A stretch of DNA of 32,520 bases from Prevotella sp. (GTDB lineage Bacteria > Bacteroidota > Bacteroidia > Bacteroidales > Bacteroidaceae), in contig JAEEPF010000024.1 of NCBI GenBank assembly GCA_016284635.1, positions 1 through 32,520 of the forward strand, read 5' to 3'. This document shows positions 6,400-12,732 of the stretch, in pieces (position 1 is the stretch's first letter; the number at the start of each line of letters is the position of its first letter). The position numbers were made by a program, and so were the translations under genes. A model generated the notes under the pieces. It saw only the letters and a program-made list of their open reading frames with translations. It made no database searches and was not told the DNA's origin.

Positions 6400-8655
6400 T
6401 TATTTAATCATCACTTTCTTTATCGCCCCGTCGCTCATGCGGATAATGTTTATACCACGTTGCTCTTTTTGCAAAGGCTTGCCGTCTAAAGAATATATAC
6501 CAACAGGATAACCGGGATTGTCTTCTTTCAAAGTTTTTATTCCCGTCGGTGACGGATCATCATCTGTTAAAGCTACTATATTTCCAAATCGACTCCATGG
6601 TCTAATTGTGCGATATTCTTCGATAGATGCTGATGGAACATGCAAAGTAAGATATTCTGGGTCGGGAGAGTTGAAGGCATTTACTGCAGTATATAGGCCT
6701 TCATGCACGAGAAAACTATAAATATTAGTTGTAAGTTTTGGCGCAAAGCTATATACATCACTCAATTTTTCACATTTTGAAAAGGCATCAGACCCAATGT
6801 CGGTTATTCCGGTACCTAAAGTCACAGAGTTTAGACCTCTACATTCTCTGAAAGCGTTCAATCCTATAGTTTCCACGCTGTTGGGGATGGTGATAGATGC
6901 CAAGCTGGTACAACCCTCGAACGCAGAATTACCGATGCTCGTCATGCTGTTGGGGATGACTACAGATGTTAATTTATTGCAGCCATAGAAGGTATAATCC
7001 CCTATTGAAGTTACGCTGTTAGGAATTATAATGCTATTAATATAATTGCATCCACAAAATGTATTTTGGAGTTTTGCTACGTTGGTTGGTATAACCAAAT
7101 CTTTGATTTCTTCTCCATTTAAGTATAAATGATGGGCATAATATAGAGGATTTGAGGCTAAACCAGTATAATGTTTATTTTCTGAATAGTGATAGACTAT
7201 GATGAATGATATCTTACACCAAGCTTCAAAATCCGAAATATTAACTGAGGTCAGGCTCGTACATCCATCGAAAGCATCATAGTCTATTTCATTCACACTT
7301 TTACCGATAGTAACTGAAGTCAGAGCTCTACATCCATAGAAAGCTCGCCCGCCTATTTTTATTACGCTGTTGGGAATATCGACGGAAGTTAGGGAAAAAC
7401 AGCCAGAGAAAGCATAATCGCCAATTGTTGACAAGCTGTTAGGAAGGGTGATGGAGGTCAAGCTGCTACAACCTTGGAAAGCATAATTACCGATAGCTTT
7501 GACGCTGCTAGGGATGGTCACAGATCTCAATCCACCACAACCCTGGAAAACACTTTCACCTATGGATGTCATTTCGTTAGGGATGTTTATTGAGGTTAGA
7601 TTACTGCAATCAGAGAAAGCATAATCACCTATTGTTTTCACACTTCCTGGGATGGTAATGGAGGTTAGGCCCCTGCATTCAGAGAAAGCATAATCAGAAA
7701 TACTAAATGTACCTTCTTCTATAATAATTTGAGTGTTGTCAGACATTGTTTCCCTTCCTTTGTATTCATATACAACTTTACCTGCATAAATAATCCCATC
7801 AGGCTGTTTATAATACCATGATGTATTGGCGAAAGCATCTTTGCCGATGGATGTCACACTGTTTGGGATGCTGACAGAGTCCAGGTTACCGCACCCCCAG
7901 AAAGCGCGTACTCCTATACTTGTCACGCTTTGAGGGATATCCAACGACTTTAGTCCGCAATGCGAGAAAGCGGAATTGCCTATGAATTTTACACTGGTGG
8001 GGATGGTAATTGAGGTAATTGCGCTAGATGAGAAAGCTCCATCTGCAATCCCTATAGTCCCTTCCTTTATTGTTATATGGGGATTCGTAGTATTTTCACC
8101 TTTATATTCATAAAGCACATTACCTAAATAAACTAAACCGTCCGGCTGCTTCTTATACCAAGCAGTTCCAAGGAATGAACATTGTGCGATAGAAGTTATG
8201 CTATTAGGGAGGTTGATAGTTGTTAAGTTGGTACAATCCTTGAAAGCATAATAGCCGATAGATTCCACGCCGTTGGGGATGGTGACAGAGGTTAATTTTC
8301 TGCAATCACAGAAAGATTGATATCCAATAGATTTCACGCTGTTAGGGATGGTGACCGATGTTAGCCCCGCGCAATCCTCGAAAGCATGGTTGCTAATGGA
8401 AGTCACTTTATACGTACAACCTTCGTAAACCACAGATTCTGGTATGACGACATTGCCTGAATAATTATTATATGAATCAATGGAACAATAACGATAAGTG
8501 ACTGCTACTTCTGTCTTTTCTGTATTCGCCCATTCATAATGGATGGTTACTCCATCAGAATTGTCAATTGAAAAGATATAAGAAGCGAGAGCCTTTGCTC
8601 CTGTCATGCTCATGAGCACAGTGAGCAGGATAGTGATAAAAGATTGTCTGTTCAT
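6400..8655 (-). CDS. BspA-like secreted leucine-rich-repeat protein
   Basis: A 751-aa surface protein. Residues 1-25 form a signal peptide (ITILLTVLMSMTGAKALAS). The body is about 20 copies of the LRR_5 (TpLRR/BspA) repeat, of the form 'SVTIPNSVTSIGDYAFSGC.sL', from residue about 100 to 630. Two longer insertions (GTAWYKKQPDGLVYLGNVLY and NTSWYYKQPDGIIYAGKVVY) are near-copies of each other, so a block of repeats was duplicated. The last 35 residues (PVGIYSLDGKPLQKEQRGIN ... KKVMIK) match the short C-terminal tail of many Prevotella secreted proteins, similar to the end of a type-9 secretion sorting domain. BspA-type proteins bind host or matrix proteins or other bacteria. No -7/-33 promoter is recognisable upstream, where a 167-nt hairpin sequence lies. 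Confidence 0.9.
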   Translation of the reverse strand: MNRQSFITILLTVLMSMTGAKALASYIFSIDNSDGVTIHYEWANTEKTEVAVTYRYCSIDSYNNYSGNVVIPESVVYEGCTYKVTSISNHAFEDCAGLTSVTIPNSVKSIGYQSFCDCRKLTSVTIPNGVESIGYYAFKDCTNLTTINLPNSITSIAQCSFLGTAWYKKQPDGLVYLGNVLYEYKGENTTNPHITIKEGTIGIADGAFSSSAITSITIPTSVKFIGNSAFSHCGLKSLDIPQSVTSIGVRAFWGCGNLDSVSIPNSVTSIGKDAFANTSWYYKQPDGIIYAGKVVYEYKGRETMSDNTQIIIEEGTFSISDYAFSECRGLTSITIPGSVKTIGDYAFSDCSNLTSINIPNEMTSIGESVFQGCGGLRSVTIPSSVKAIGNYAFQGCSSLTSITLPNSLSTIGDYAFSGCFSLTSVDIPNSVIKIGGRAFYGCRALTSVTIGKSVNEIDYDAFDGCTSLTSVNISDFEAWCKISFIIVYHYSENKHYTGLASNPLYYAHHLYLNGEEIKDLVIPTNVAKLQNTFCGCNYINSIIIPNSVTSIGDYTFYGCNKLTSVVIPNSMTSIGNSAFEGCTSLASITIPNSVETIGLNAFRECRGLNSVTLGTGITDIGSDAFSKCEKLSDVYSFAPKLTTNIYSFLVHEGLYTAVNAFNSPDPEYLTLHVPSASIEEYRTIRPWSRFGNIVALTDDDPSPTGIKTLKEDNPGYPVGIYSLDGKPLQKEQRGINIIRMSDGAIKKVMIK

Positions 8656-8705
8656 AATCGTTTTATTTTTTAGTTATAATTTTTATGCTTGAATATACAT
8701 AAATA

Positions 8706-8872
8706 AAAACGTGGACTCTTTACTTCGTCTACGCTTCGGAGGTATTGGGGATAACCTAACAATCTTAAACGAGTAAATGCCCACGCCAGCGGCGTGAACT
8801 ATCTACTTCAGTTCTTGATTGTTTCGTCTAATTCCCCAATTATCCGGAGCAAGAATCAAAAGTGGACGTTCC
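8706..8872. ncRNA. Long imperfect hairpin, candidate structured RNA or MITE-like element
   Basis: The stretch 8656-8964 holds no gene. It contains a symmetrical imperfect palindrome centred on 8789. Paired blocks, outside to inside, are: ACGT and ACTCTT against AAAAGT and ACGT with a CC/CC internal loop (8709-8720 with 8858-8869); GCTTCGGA with TCCGGAGC (8733-8740 with 8843-8850, one mismatch); ATTGGGGA with TCCCCAAT (8744-8751 with 8833-8840); AACAATC with GATTGTT (8758-8764 with 8817-8823); and CACGCC with GGCGTG (8782-8787 with 8791-8796), loop AGC. On the minus strand the outermost stem is followed by TTTTTATTT, so a transcript from this strand could end there. A rod with bubbles is the shape of 6S RNA, but I cannot recognise its conserved bases. 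A MITE-like element or the leader of the LRR gene fits as well. Confidence 0.5.
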
Positions 8873-8964
8873 AGTCTTTTGTCTTTATTTTGTCGTTGTT
8901 ATGTTACCATAAGCGATTTGTTTTTAGAGTTCTAAATATATTATTTATAGAGGAGATCAAGCTG

Positions 8965-9375
8965 CTATAGCGCCTGTTTCTCTGCAATATACTTTTTAAT
9001 CTTCTCAATGAGTGCGCGCGTCGGCTCGATGCGGGCCGTTACCTCTGCCTCGGAAACCATAAAGAAACAGTTGTAGTCAGCTTTCTCGCGCAGGGTCTGC
9101 ATCTGCGAATAGAACGAACCTTCGTCGATGGTGAATACGCCCGTGCGAACATAATATTGGTGGAAGCGAATGGCGGCACCCTTGTGCGAGCCTACTTCGT
9201 GACCGTCGAAGATGAGCATGGCACTCACGGCATGAAACAAGGCATAATATAGTCGGTTAGCCAGATTGCTCCAATAGCCCTTCTCGGTCAAACCCTCATG
9301 TTCTGCAAAGGTGCTGTCGGCCTTCTCCAGTTCAAGGGCTACCATGATATCGCGTTCTTCTTGCTTAAGACTCAT
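8965..9375 (-). CDS. HEPN-domain protein, partner of the MNT nucleotidyltransferase
   Basis: A 136-aa all-helical HEPN protein. The family motif R-x6-H is present as RLYYALFH (Arg41 to His48), followed by the typical small-residue helix AVSAML. In HEPN toxins this Arg/His pair forms the RNase site; in non-toxin members it may be structural. The ATG overlaps the end of the upstream nucleotidyltransferase gene by 11 nt (ATGAGTCTTAAG holds both the HEPN start and the TAA stop), so they are made as a pair. In the HepT/MntA type the nucleotidyltransferase silences the HEPN RNase by adding AMP to a Tyr in RX4HXY. That exact tyrosine motif is not present here, so this pair belongs to the broader MNT-HEPN group with undetermined chemistry. 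Confidence 0.85.
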   Translation of the reverse strand: MSLKQEERDIMVALELEKADSTFAEHEGLTEKGYWSNLANRLYYALFHAVSAMLIFDGHEVGSHKGAAIRFHQYYVRTGVFTIDEGSFYSQMQTLREKADYNCFFMVSEAEVTARIEPTRALIEKIKKYIAEKQAL

Positions 9376-9688
9376 AAATCAGTTGTTTATCGTGTTCGAC
9401 GTTGTAGTAGAACAATGGATGCGGGCCGTTGTACCACTCATCCTTTGAGTAGGTGTGTACGCTGAACGACTGCCATAGGTCGTAGCCGCGCACGATGATA
9501 GGATAGGCGTATTGGCGGAATGTCTCGTCGCTGTCGCCTTGATTGTTCAGTAGCAGCAGCAGATCCCAGTCAGAGTCCTCATGATTGTCACCACGGGCGC
9601 GGGAACCGTAGAGGTAGAGCGTGCTGCCCTTGGGCAATACGCTGGCGGCCACCTGCCGGATGTTGTCAATGACTTGGCTACGTTCCAT
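9365..9688 (-). CDS. Minimal nucleotidyltransferase (MNT) of a MNT-HEPN pair
   Basis: A 107-aa protein of the polymerase-beta superfamily minimal type. The motif GSRARGDNHEDSDWDLLLLL (28-47) contains the GS signature and the two metal-binding acids Asp40 and Asp42. Asp70 in IVRGYDLW is the likely third. It probably transfers AMP or another nucleotide to the HEPN partner encoded immediately downstream. It has its own promoter at 9716-9747, making a compact two-gene toxin-antitoxin-like or defence unit between the LRR gene and the smalltalk operon. Confidence 0.85.
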   Translation of the reverse strand: MERSQVIDNIRQVAASVLPKGSTLYLYGSRARGDNHEDSDWDLLLLLNNQGDSDETFRQYAYPIIVRGYDLWQSFSVHTYSKDEWYNGPHPLFYYNVEHDKQLIYES

Positions 9689-9715
9689 ATTCTCTGCTTA
9701 TTGTATTTCTGGCTG

Positions 9716-9747
9716 CAAATATAAAAAGAATTTCTGAGAATTGCAAG
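9716..9747 (-). promoter_or_regulatory. Promoter of the MNT-HEPN pair
   Basis: On the minus strand CTTG (9747-9744) is followed after 20 nt by TATATTTG (9723-9716), a full -7 match with one mismatch at -33. Transcription would begin near 9709, about 20 nt before the MNT ATG. Confidence 0.65.
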
Positions 9748-9840
9748 AATATTGGAGAAATTTTATTGTTCCCACCCAAAAGTATGCAAAAATGCAAAAC
9801 GAAAATCGGAGATACGAGGTCAGCTCTTTTATGAGAAAAT

Positions 9841-9869
9841 AATCGAGGAAACGTTTGGTTTTCTCGATT
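9841..9869. promoter_or_regulatory. Inverted repeat overlapping the -33 element of the smalltalk promoter
   Basis: AATCGAG at 9841-9847 and CTCGATT at 9863-9869 are exact inverted repeats, extended inside by AAAC/GTTT after one mismatch. The -33 TTTG lies in the loop. A T-run follows (9871-9876), so it could act as a terminator for transcripts from the left. Its overlap with the promoter also suits an operator. Confidence 0.5.
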
Positions 9870-9885
9870 ATTTTTTGTAACTTTG
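9854..9885 (+). promoter_or_regulatory. Promoter of the smalltalk/M15 operon
   Basis: TTTG (9854-9857), a 20-nt spacer and TAACTTTG (9878-9885) match the Bacteroidota consensus exactly. The start would be near 9892, leaving a 145-nt leader. Confidence 0.8.
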
Positions 9886-9891
9886 CAACAT

Positions 9892-10035
9892 AAATAGCGA
9901 GTGAAGGCTGCGGCTCAGCAAAGCCCGAGAAATCTCGGCTCTGTATTCACTTTGCACTTCACTTGCAGGGTAAAAGAGAGGTGGTTCCGACCACCAAAGT
10001 AACAATAATAATTCACCATTTAAAACACTAAAGTT
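9892..10035 (+). promoter_or_regulatory. Structured leader of the smalltalk operon
   Basis: The leader can form a closing stem AGTGAAG/CTTCACT (9900-9906 with 9957-9963) around a hairpin CCGAG/CTCGG (9925-9929 with 9934-9938), then a GGTGGT/ACCACC hairpin (9980-9985 with 9990-9995). The last 35 nt before the ATG are A/T-rich and unpaired. Together with the promoters above, this accounts for the gene-free stretch 9689-10035. I see no known riboswitch. Confidence 0.4.
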
Positions 10036-10122
10036 ATGAGCAAAACAGTTAAGAAGATCCTTCAAGTGATCAGTTACATCATCACCTTGCTTCTGGGCGG
10101 GGCTGCAGGAGCCGTGATGTAA
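10036..10122 (+). CDS. Smalltalk protein
   Basis: A 28-residue peptide with sequence MSKTVKKILQ, VISYIITLLL, GGAAGAVM. It has a basic N-terminus followed by one hydrophobic segment with a small-residue tail. This is the form of the 'smalltalk' family, tiny Bacteroidales proteins usually encoded beside an HU-like gene and an N-acetylmuramoyl-L-alanine amidase or another cell-wall hydrolase. The function is unknown. Here the next genes encode a two-TM protein and an M15 peptidase, fitting that neighbourhood. It is the first gene after the 9854-9885 promoter. Confidence 0.8.
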   Translation: MSKTVKKILQVISYIITLLLGGAAGAVM

Positions 10123-10170
10123 AGGTAAAAAGGTAAAAAATTAAAAAGGTAAAAAAAGACGAACGACGCC
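10123..10170. repeat. Tandem AAAAGGT stretch between smalltalk and the two-TM gene
   Basis: Short A-rich units of the form GGTAAAAA recur about four times between the smalltalk stop and the next gene. It may act as an unstructured ribosome landing region. The same kind of low-complexity sequence is common between Prevotella genes (from memory). Confidence 0.4.
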
Positions 10171-10392
10171 ATGGAAAACCAGAAAGGCTTCAAGATCTCT
10201 CAGTACGCCTGTGCGGTATTGCTCATCGTGAGCAGTATCGCGCTGGTGGCGTATCAGGTGGTCGCGATTGATGACGTAGCGAGCGGGCTGCTGTATTATG
10301 TGGCGCAGTCGTTCCTGCTGGCAGGCTCGATCTTCGGACTCGACCAGTACATCAGAATCATTAACAAGCATTATCACGAAAAGAATACTTAA
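10171..10392 (+). CDS. Small two-TM protein (holin-like by layout)
   Basis: A 73-aa protein with membrane segments at about residues 11-30 (ACAVLLIVSSIALVAYQVVA) and 38-57 (LLYYVAQSFLLAGSIFGL), with a hydrophilic N-terminus and a basic C-terminal tail (NKHYHEKNT). I do not recognise a family. Its size, two membrane spans and position directly before an M15 peptidase recall a phage holin/endolysin pair. No sequence motif proves this. Confidence 0.65.
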   Translation: MENQKGFKISQYACAVLLIVSSIALVAYQVVAIDDVASGLLYYVAQSFLLAGSIFGLDQYIRIINKHYHEKNT

Positions 10393-10432
10393 CACGAATT
10401 ACCATGAATGAAACACGAATGACCATGAATTA
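10391..10432. repeat. 21-bp tandem duplication carrying the M15 start codon
   Basis: AACACGAAT[T/G]ACCATGAAT is present twice with period 21 (10391-10411 and 10412-10432). Each copy holds an in-frame ATG (10404 and 10425), so the M15 gene has two nearly equivalent starts. Confidence 0.65.
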
Positions 10433-10835
10433 TAATAATGTGCGACTTTCGCCTCATTATAAGCTGAGCGAGTTTCTTAACCTTAGGAAATATCCAGAGA
10501 ACATCCCGACGATGCAAGATGTTGTCAATCTGACCTACGGCTGCCATCTGCTGCTTGAACCGGCGCGTGTCGTAGCCGGACCGCTCATCATCAACTCTGG
10601 GTTCCGAAATCCCGAAGTCAACCAGAAGGTAGGGGGTGTCCGTACTTCCCAGCATCTTCTTGGCCAGGCTGCCGACATCCGCCCTCAGGACCCTTCGCAG
10701 TTCTGGAATCTCGTTGAATTCCTAAAGATCTGCGAACACACCGACCAACTGCTCACAGGCAATGGTTGGCTCCACATCTCCTGGAATCCCCTTGCGCCGC
10801 CCCGCCACTACGTCAGAGTAGGTTATTACAAATAA
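10404..10835 (+). CDS. Peptidase M15 family (D-Ala-D-Ala carboxypeptidase/endolysin type)
   Basis: A 143-aa zinc peptidase of the M15_3 type, without signal peptide. The zinc ligands are visible: His84 and Asp91 in SQHLLGQAADI and His124 in GWLHIS, with the family's SGFR (65-68). The enzyme should cleave peptide bonds of peptidoglycan stems. Members without export signals are common as phage or prophage endolysins, and the preceding two-TM gene could supply passage through the membrane. The start at 10404 is the first ATG, but 10425 (MNYNNVRLSPHYKLSEF) better fits the family's N-terminus. The extra seven residues come from a tandem duplication. The gene is convergent with the TPR gene, whose stop is 25 bp away. 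Confidence 0.85.
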   Translation: MNETRMTMNYNNVRLSPHYKLSEFLNLRKYPENIPTMQDVVNLTYGCHLLLEPARVVAGPLIINSGFRNPEVNQKVGGVRTSQHLLGQAADIRPQDPSQFWNLVEFLKICEHTDQLLTGNGWLHISWNPLAPPRHYVRVGYYK

Positions 10836-10860
10836 CAAAGGAGCTGCTGGTTGCTGTCTG

Positions 10861-11865
10861 TTATTTCTTGTTTATGAACTCTTCGAATCGTTTGACAGTA
10901 TCGTTGTATACCTGGGGCTGTAGGTACCAAAGATAGGAAGCGCTGGGGGTTGTCTCTATCTCACGGGAATTGGCATTGAGCATGAAGCCTGGGGTTTCTA
11001 ACGTAACCTTCTGGCTCTCCTCCTTGCTGAGGCGGCGGAACTCACCCTTGTCGTTCATCAAGACGATGTTCTCGCCCCTGTGTGCCAGCCTCTCTTCCTC
11101 GCTACGCAGCATATTAGGTGATAGCCAGTTTGCAAGCGGCTGTCCGATATGCCAGTCACGGGTCTGCACCATGTAGTATTTCTCACCGTCCACCATCACC
11201 ACGGGGACAGCATAGCGATTTCCGTTGGCATAGGCCGTCAGCATCTGCTCCATAGCCAGGCTGAATCTGATGTTGAACTGAGCCAGGTTCTTAATGCGCT
11301 TGTTGAAGGGAGCCTTGTCGTTGTCGTAGAAGGCCTGCATGACATGCAGGAAACCGCGTCGCGTGTCGGGGTATATCGAGATGAGGGTGAGACCGGTTTT
11401 AAGACGGCTGTAGATGGTGGCGGCATCGTAGCGGCCCAACTGCTCCTCGATGGCATCGACCGCCAGTTCCATAAAGTCGCAGCCATTGTCCACGCTGCCC
11501 TGCAACATGTAGATGTTACTGAGCAAGGAATACGTGTTGGCAAGGAGTGTGTCCTTCTGCTCCTTTTGCGCCTTGGCAATCTCAAGTGCCTTGTGGGCGT
11601 AACTGATGGCGCGGTCGTACTGGCCGTCGGTGTTGACGGCGACGCCAACCAGCGCCGTGGCTGCGGCGTACTGCTTCTGGCCATCCGTCGGGTTCGCATC
11701 CGCCAGCTTCACCGTCTGCTCGGCCATCTGAAGATTGGTACTCACCATCTGAAGATTGGTACTCACCATCTTCTTGTTTTCTTCTACTGTGTTCTGTGCA
11801 TTCACTACTGTTGTTGCGCAGCAAAGGATAGCTGCAAGTGTCATAAAAATCTTTTTCATAATCAT
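10861..11865 (-). CDS. Secreted TPR-like protein of the AraC cluster
   Basis: A 334-aa protein with a signal peptide (MKKIFMTLAAILCCATTVVNAQ) and a helical-repeat body. The segment A VGVAVNTDGQYDRAISYAHKAL (about 73-94) and the following helices to about 170 have the TPR spacing. The C-terminal third is less regular (VVMVDGEKYYMVQTRDWHIG). Residues 34-47 are a tandem repeat MVSTNLQ MVSTNLQ, encoded by a 21-bp duplication. It is the last gene of a three-gene run led by a small membrane protein, downstream of a membrane-bound AraC regulator, suggesting an envelope function such as sensing or scaffolding. The methionine at codon 3 is an alternative start. Confidence 0.75.
   Translation of the reverse strand: MIMKKIFMTLAAILCCATTVVNAQNTVEENKKMVSTNLQMVSTNLQMAEQTVKLADANPTDGQKQYAAATALVGVAVNTDGQYDRAISYAHKALEIAKAQKEQKDTLLANTYSLLSNIYMLQGSVDNGCDFMELAVDAIEEQLGRYDAATIYSRLKTGLTLISIYPDTRRGFLHVMQAFYDNDKAPFNKRIKNLAQFNIRFSLAMEQMLTAYANGNRYAVPVVMVDGEKYYMVQTRDWHIGQPLANWLSPNMLRSEEERLAHRGENIVLMNDKGEFRRLSKEESQKVTLETPGFMLNANSREIETTPSASYLWYLQPQVYNDTVKRFEEFINKK
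11725..11766. repeat. 21-bp tandem duplication in the TPR gene
   Basis: CATCTGAAGATTGGTACTCAC occurs twice exactly, at 11725-11745 and 11746-11766. It is in frame and gives MVSTNLQ twice near the mature N-terminus. Exact identity suggests a recent slippage event. Confidence 0.85.
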
Positions 11866-11882
11866 ATTATTTTAGTTCATAA

Positions 11883-12281
11883 TTAATATCTTCTCATCAC
11901 TGGTGTCGGGGGAGGCAGCGGATGACCTTCATTGATTCTCCTTTTTCTTACAATATGGTCGCGAATGCCTATCATAGGGTCACCGGTTGTCTGCAATCTG
12001 GGTCTTGAGTTCAGCTGAAAGTGGGATGTCGCTTTTTTCCCCATGTGACGAAACATGATCGACTGTTCATTGATGGAGTCCCTGTGCTGTTCGATTGCTG
12101 GAGATGCCAGTAGCATTGTCGGCTGAGAATGAGCAGACAAGGCTACATCAAAATCGGCCTTCAAAGGCGGTAACTCTGTAAATTTGGCAGAATCTCCCCA
12201 TGAGGCGGCTGGGTTTGTCTGTGCCATTGTCGTCACCGTAATGCAAAGGACGGCTGTGAGCGTCATCATAATCTTTCTCAT
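11883..12281 (-). CDS. Secreted small protein of unknown function
   Basis: A 132-aa protein with a signal peptide (MRKIMMTLTAVLCITVTTMAQ) that closely resembles that of the neighbouring TPR protein. The mature part is polar and without a recognisable fold. It contains a proline-rich, basic end (GHPLPPPTPVMRRY). It lies between the small membrane gene and the TPR gene, on the same strand and with 17-bp spacing to the latter. I do not recognise a family. Confidence 0.65.
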   Translation of the reverse strand: MRKIMMTLTAVLCITVTTMAQTNPAASWGDSAKFTELPPLKADFDVALSAHSQPTMLLASPAIEQHRDSINEQSIMFRHMGKKATSHFQLNSRPRLQTTGDPMIGIRDHIVRKRRINEGHPLPPPTPVMRRY

Positions 12282-12310
12282 AATGCTAAATTTTTAATTG
12301 TTATACCTTA

Positions 12311-12496
12311 TTAATAAATACCGTTCTCGTTCAATTTCTCGTGCAGCCGGAAATTCTCGCGGATGAAGCGCACCAGCATGTGCTGGCTGTCGGAGAGTCG
12401 CCAGCGGTAATAGAGAAGCCCCAGGATGAGCAGCACGACCAAAAGAAGGAAGGCCGTTGCCAGGGCGCCGATGATGATAAATGTGATGTCCGTCAT
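12311..12496 (-). CDS. Small single-TM protein
   Basis: A 61-aa protein beginning MTDITFIIIGALAT at the ATG 12496. The open frame extends three codons upstream to a TTG. One hydrophobic span (about residues 5-29) is followed by a basic, amphipathic tail (YYRWRLSDSQHMLVRFIREN). It is the first gene after the -7 element at 12596-12603 and leads the secreted pair. Its function is unknown; a membrane anchor or partner of the secreted products is possible. Confidence 0.6.
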   Translation of the reverse strand: MTDITFIIIGALATAFLLLVVLLILGLLYYRWRLSDSQHMLVRFIRENFRLHEKLNENGIY

Positions 12497-12595
12497 TTTC
12501 TTCAATGATTGAATTCGGGGGCAAGGCTGCGATTAAGCGAGGGCCGTGATGTTCGCATCGATGGCCGAGCGTGAGCAGGCTCGCAATTTTTTTTG

Positions 12596-12603
12596 CAAAG
12601 GTA
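12596..12603 (-). promoter_or_regulatory. -7 element of the small-membrane/secreted operon
   Basis: TACCTTTG on the minus strand matches TAnnTTTG. No clear TTTG lies 19-21 nt upstream. It would start a transcript near 12589, about 90 nt before the 12496 ATG, separate from the AraC gene that ends at 12733. Confidence 0.5.
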
Positions 12604-12732
12604 GTGGGAAAAACCGAAAGGCTTTCCCCACTGCTTGAAATGTTTTCCACAAATCTTGAAAAACTACTGTTTATGCGCTATTTTGCGAAATTGTGTTCCG
12701 CGATTTCGCTCACGACTCGGCAGAAGCTAAGC

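Noticed and set aside
8706..8872. Calling the hairpin 6S RNA outright
   Set aside because: The overall rod shape fits, but I cannot identify the conserved central-bubble bases, so it stays a candidate structured RNA.
9841..9869. Invertible smalltalk promoter flanked by inverted repeats
   Set aside because: The repeats enclose only the -33 box; the -7 box is outside, so inversion could not switch a whole promoter.
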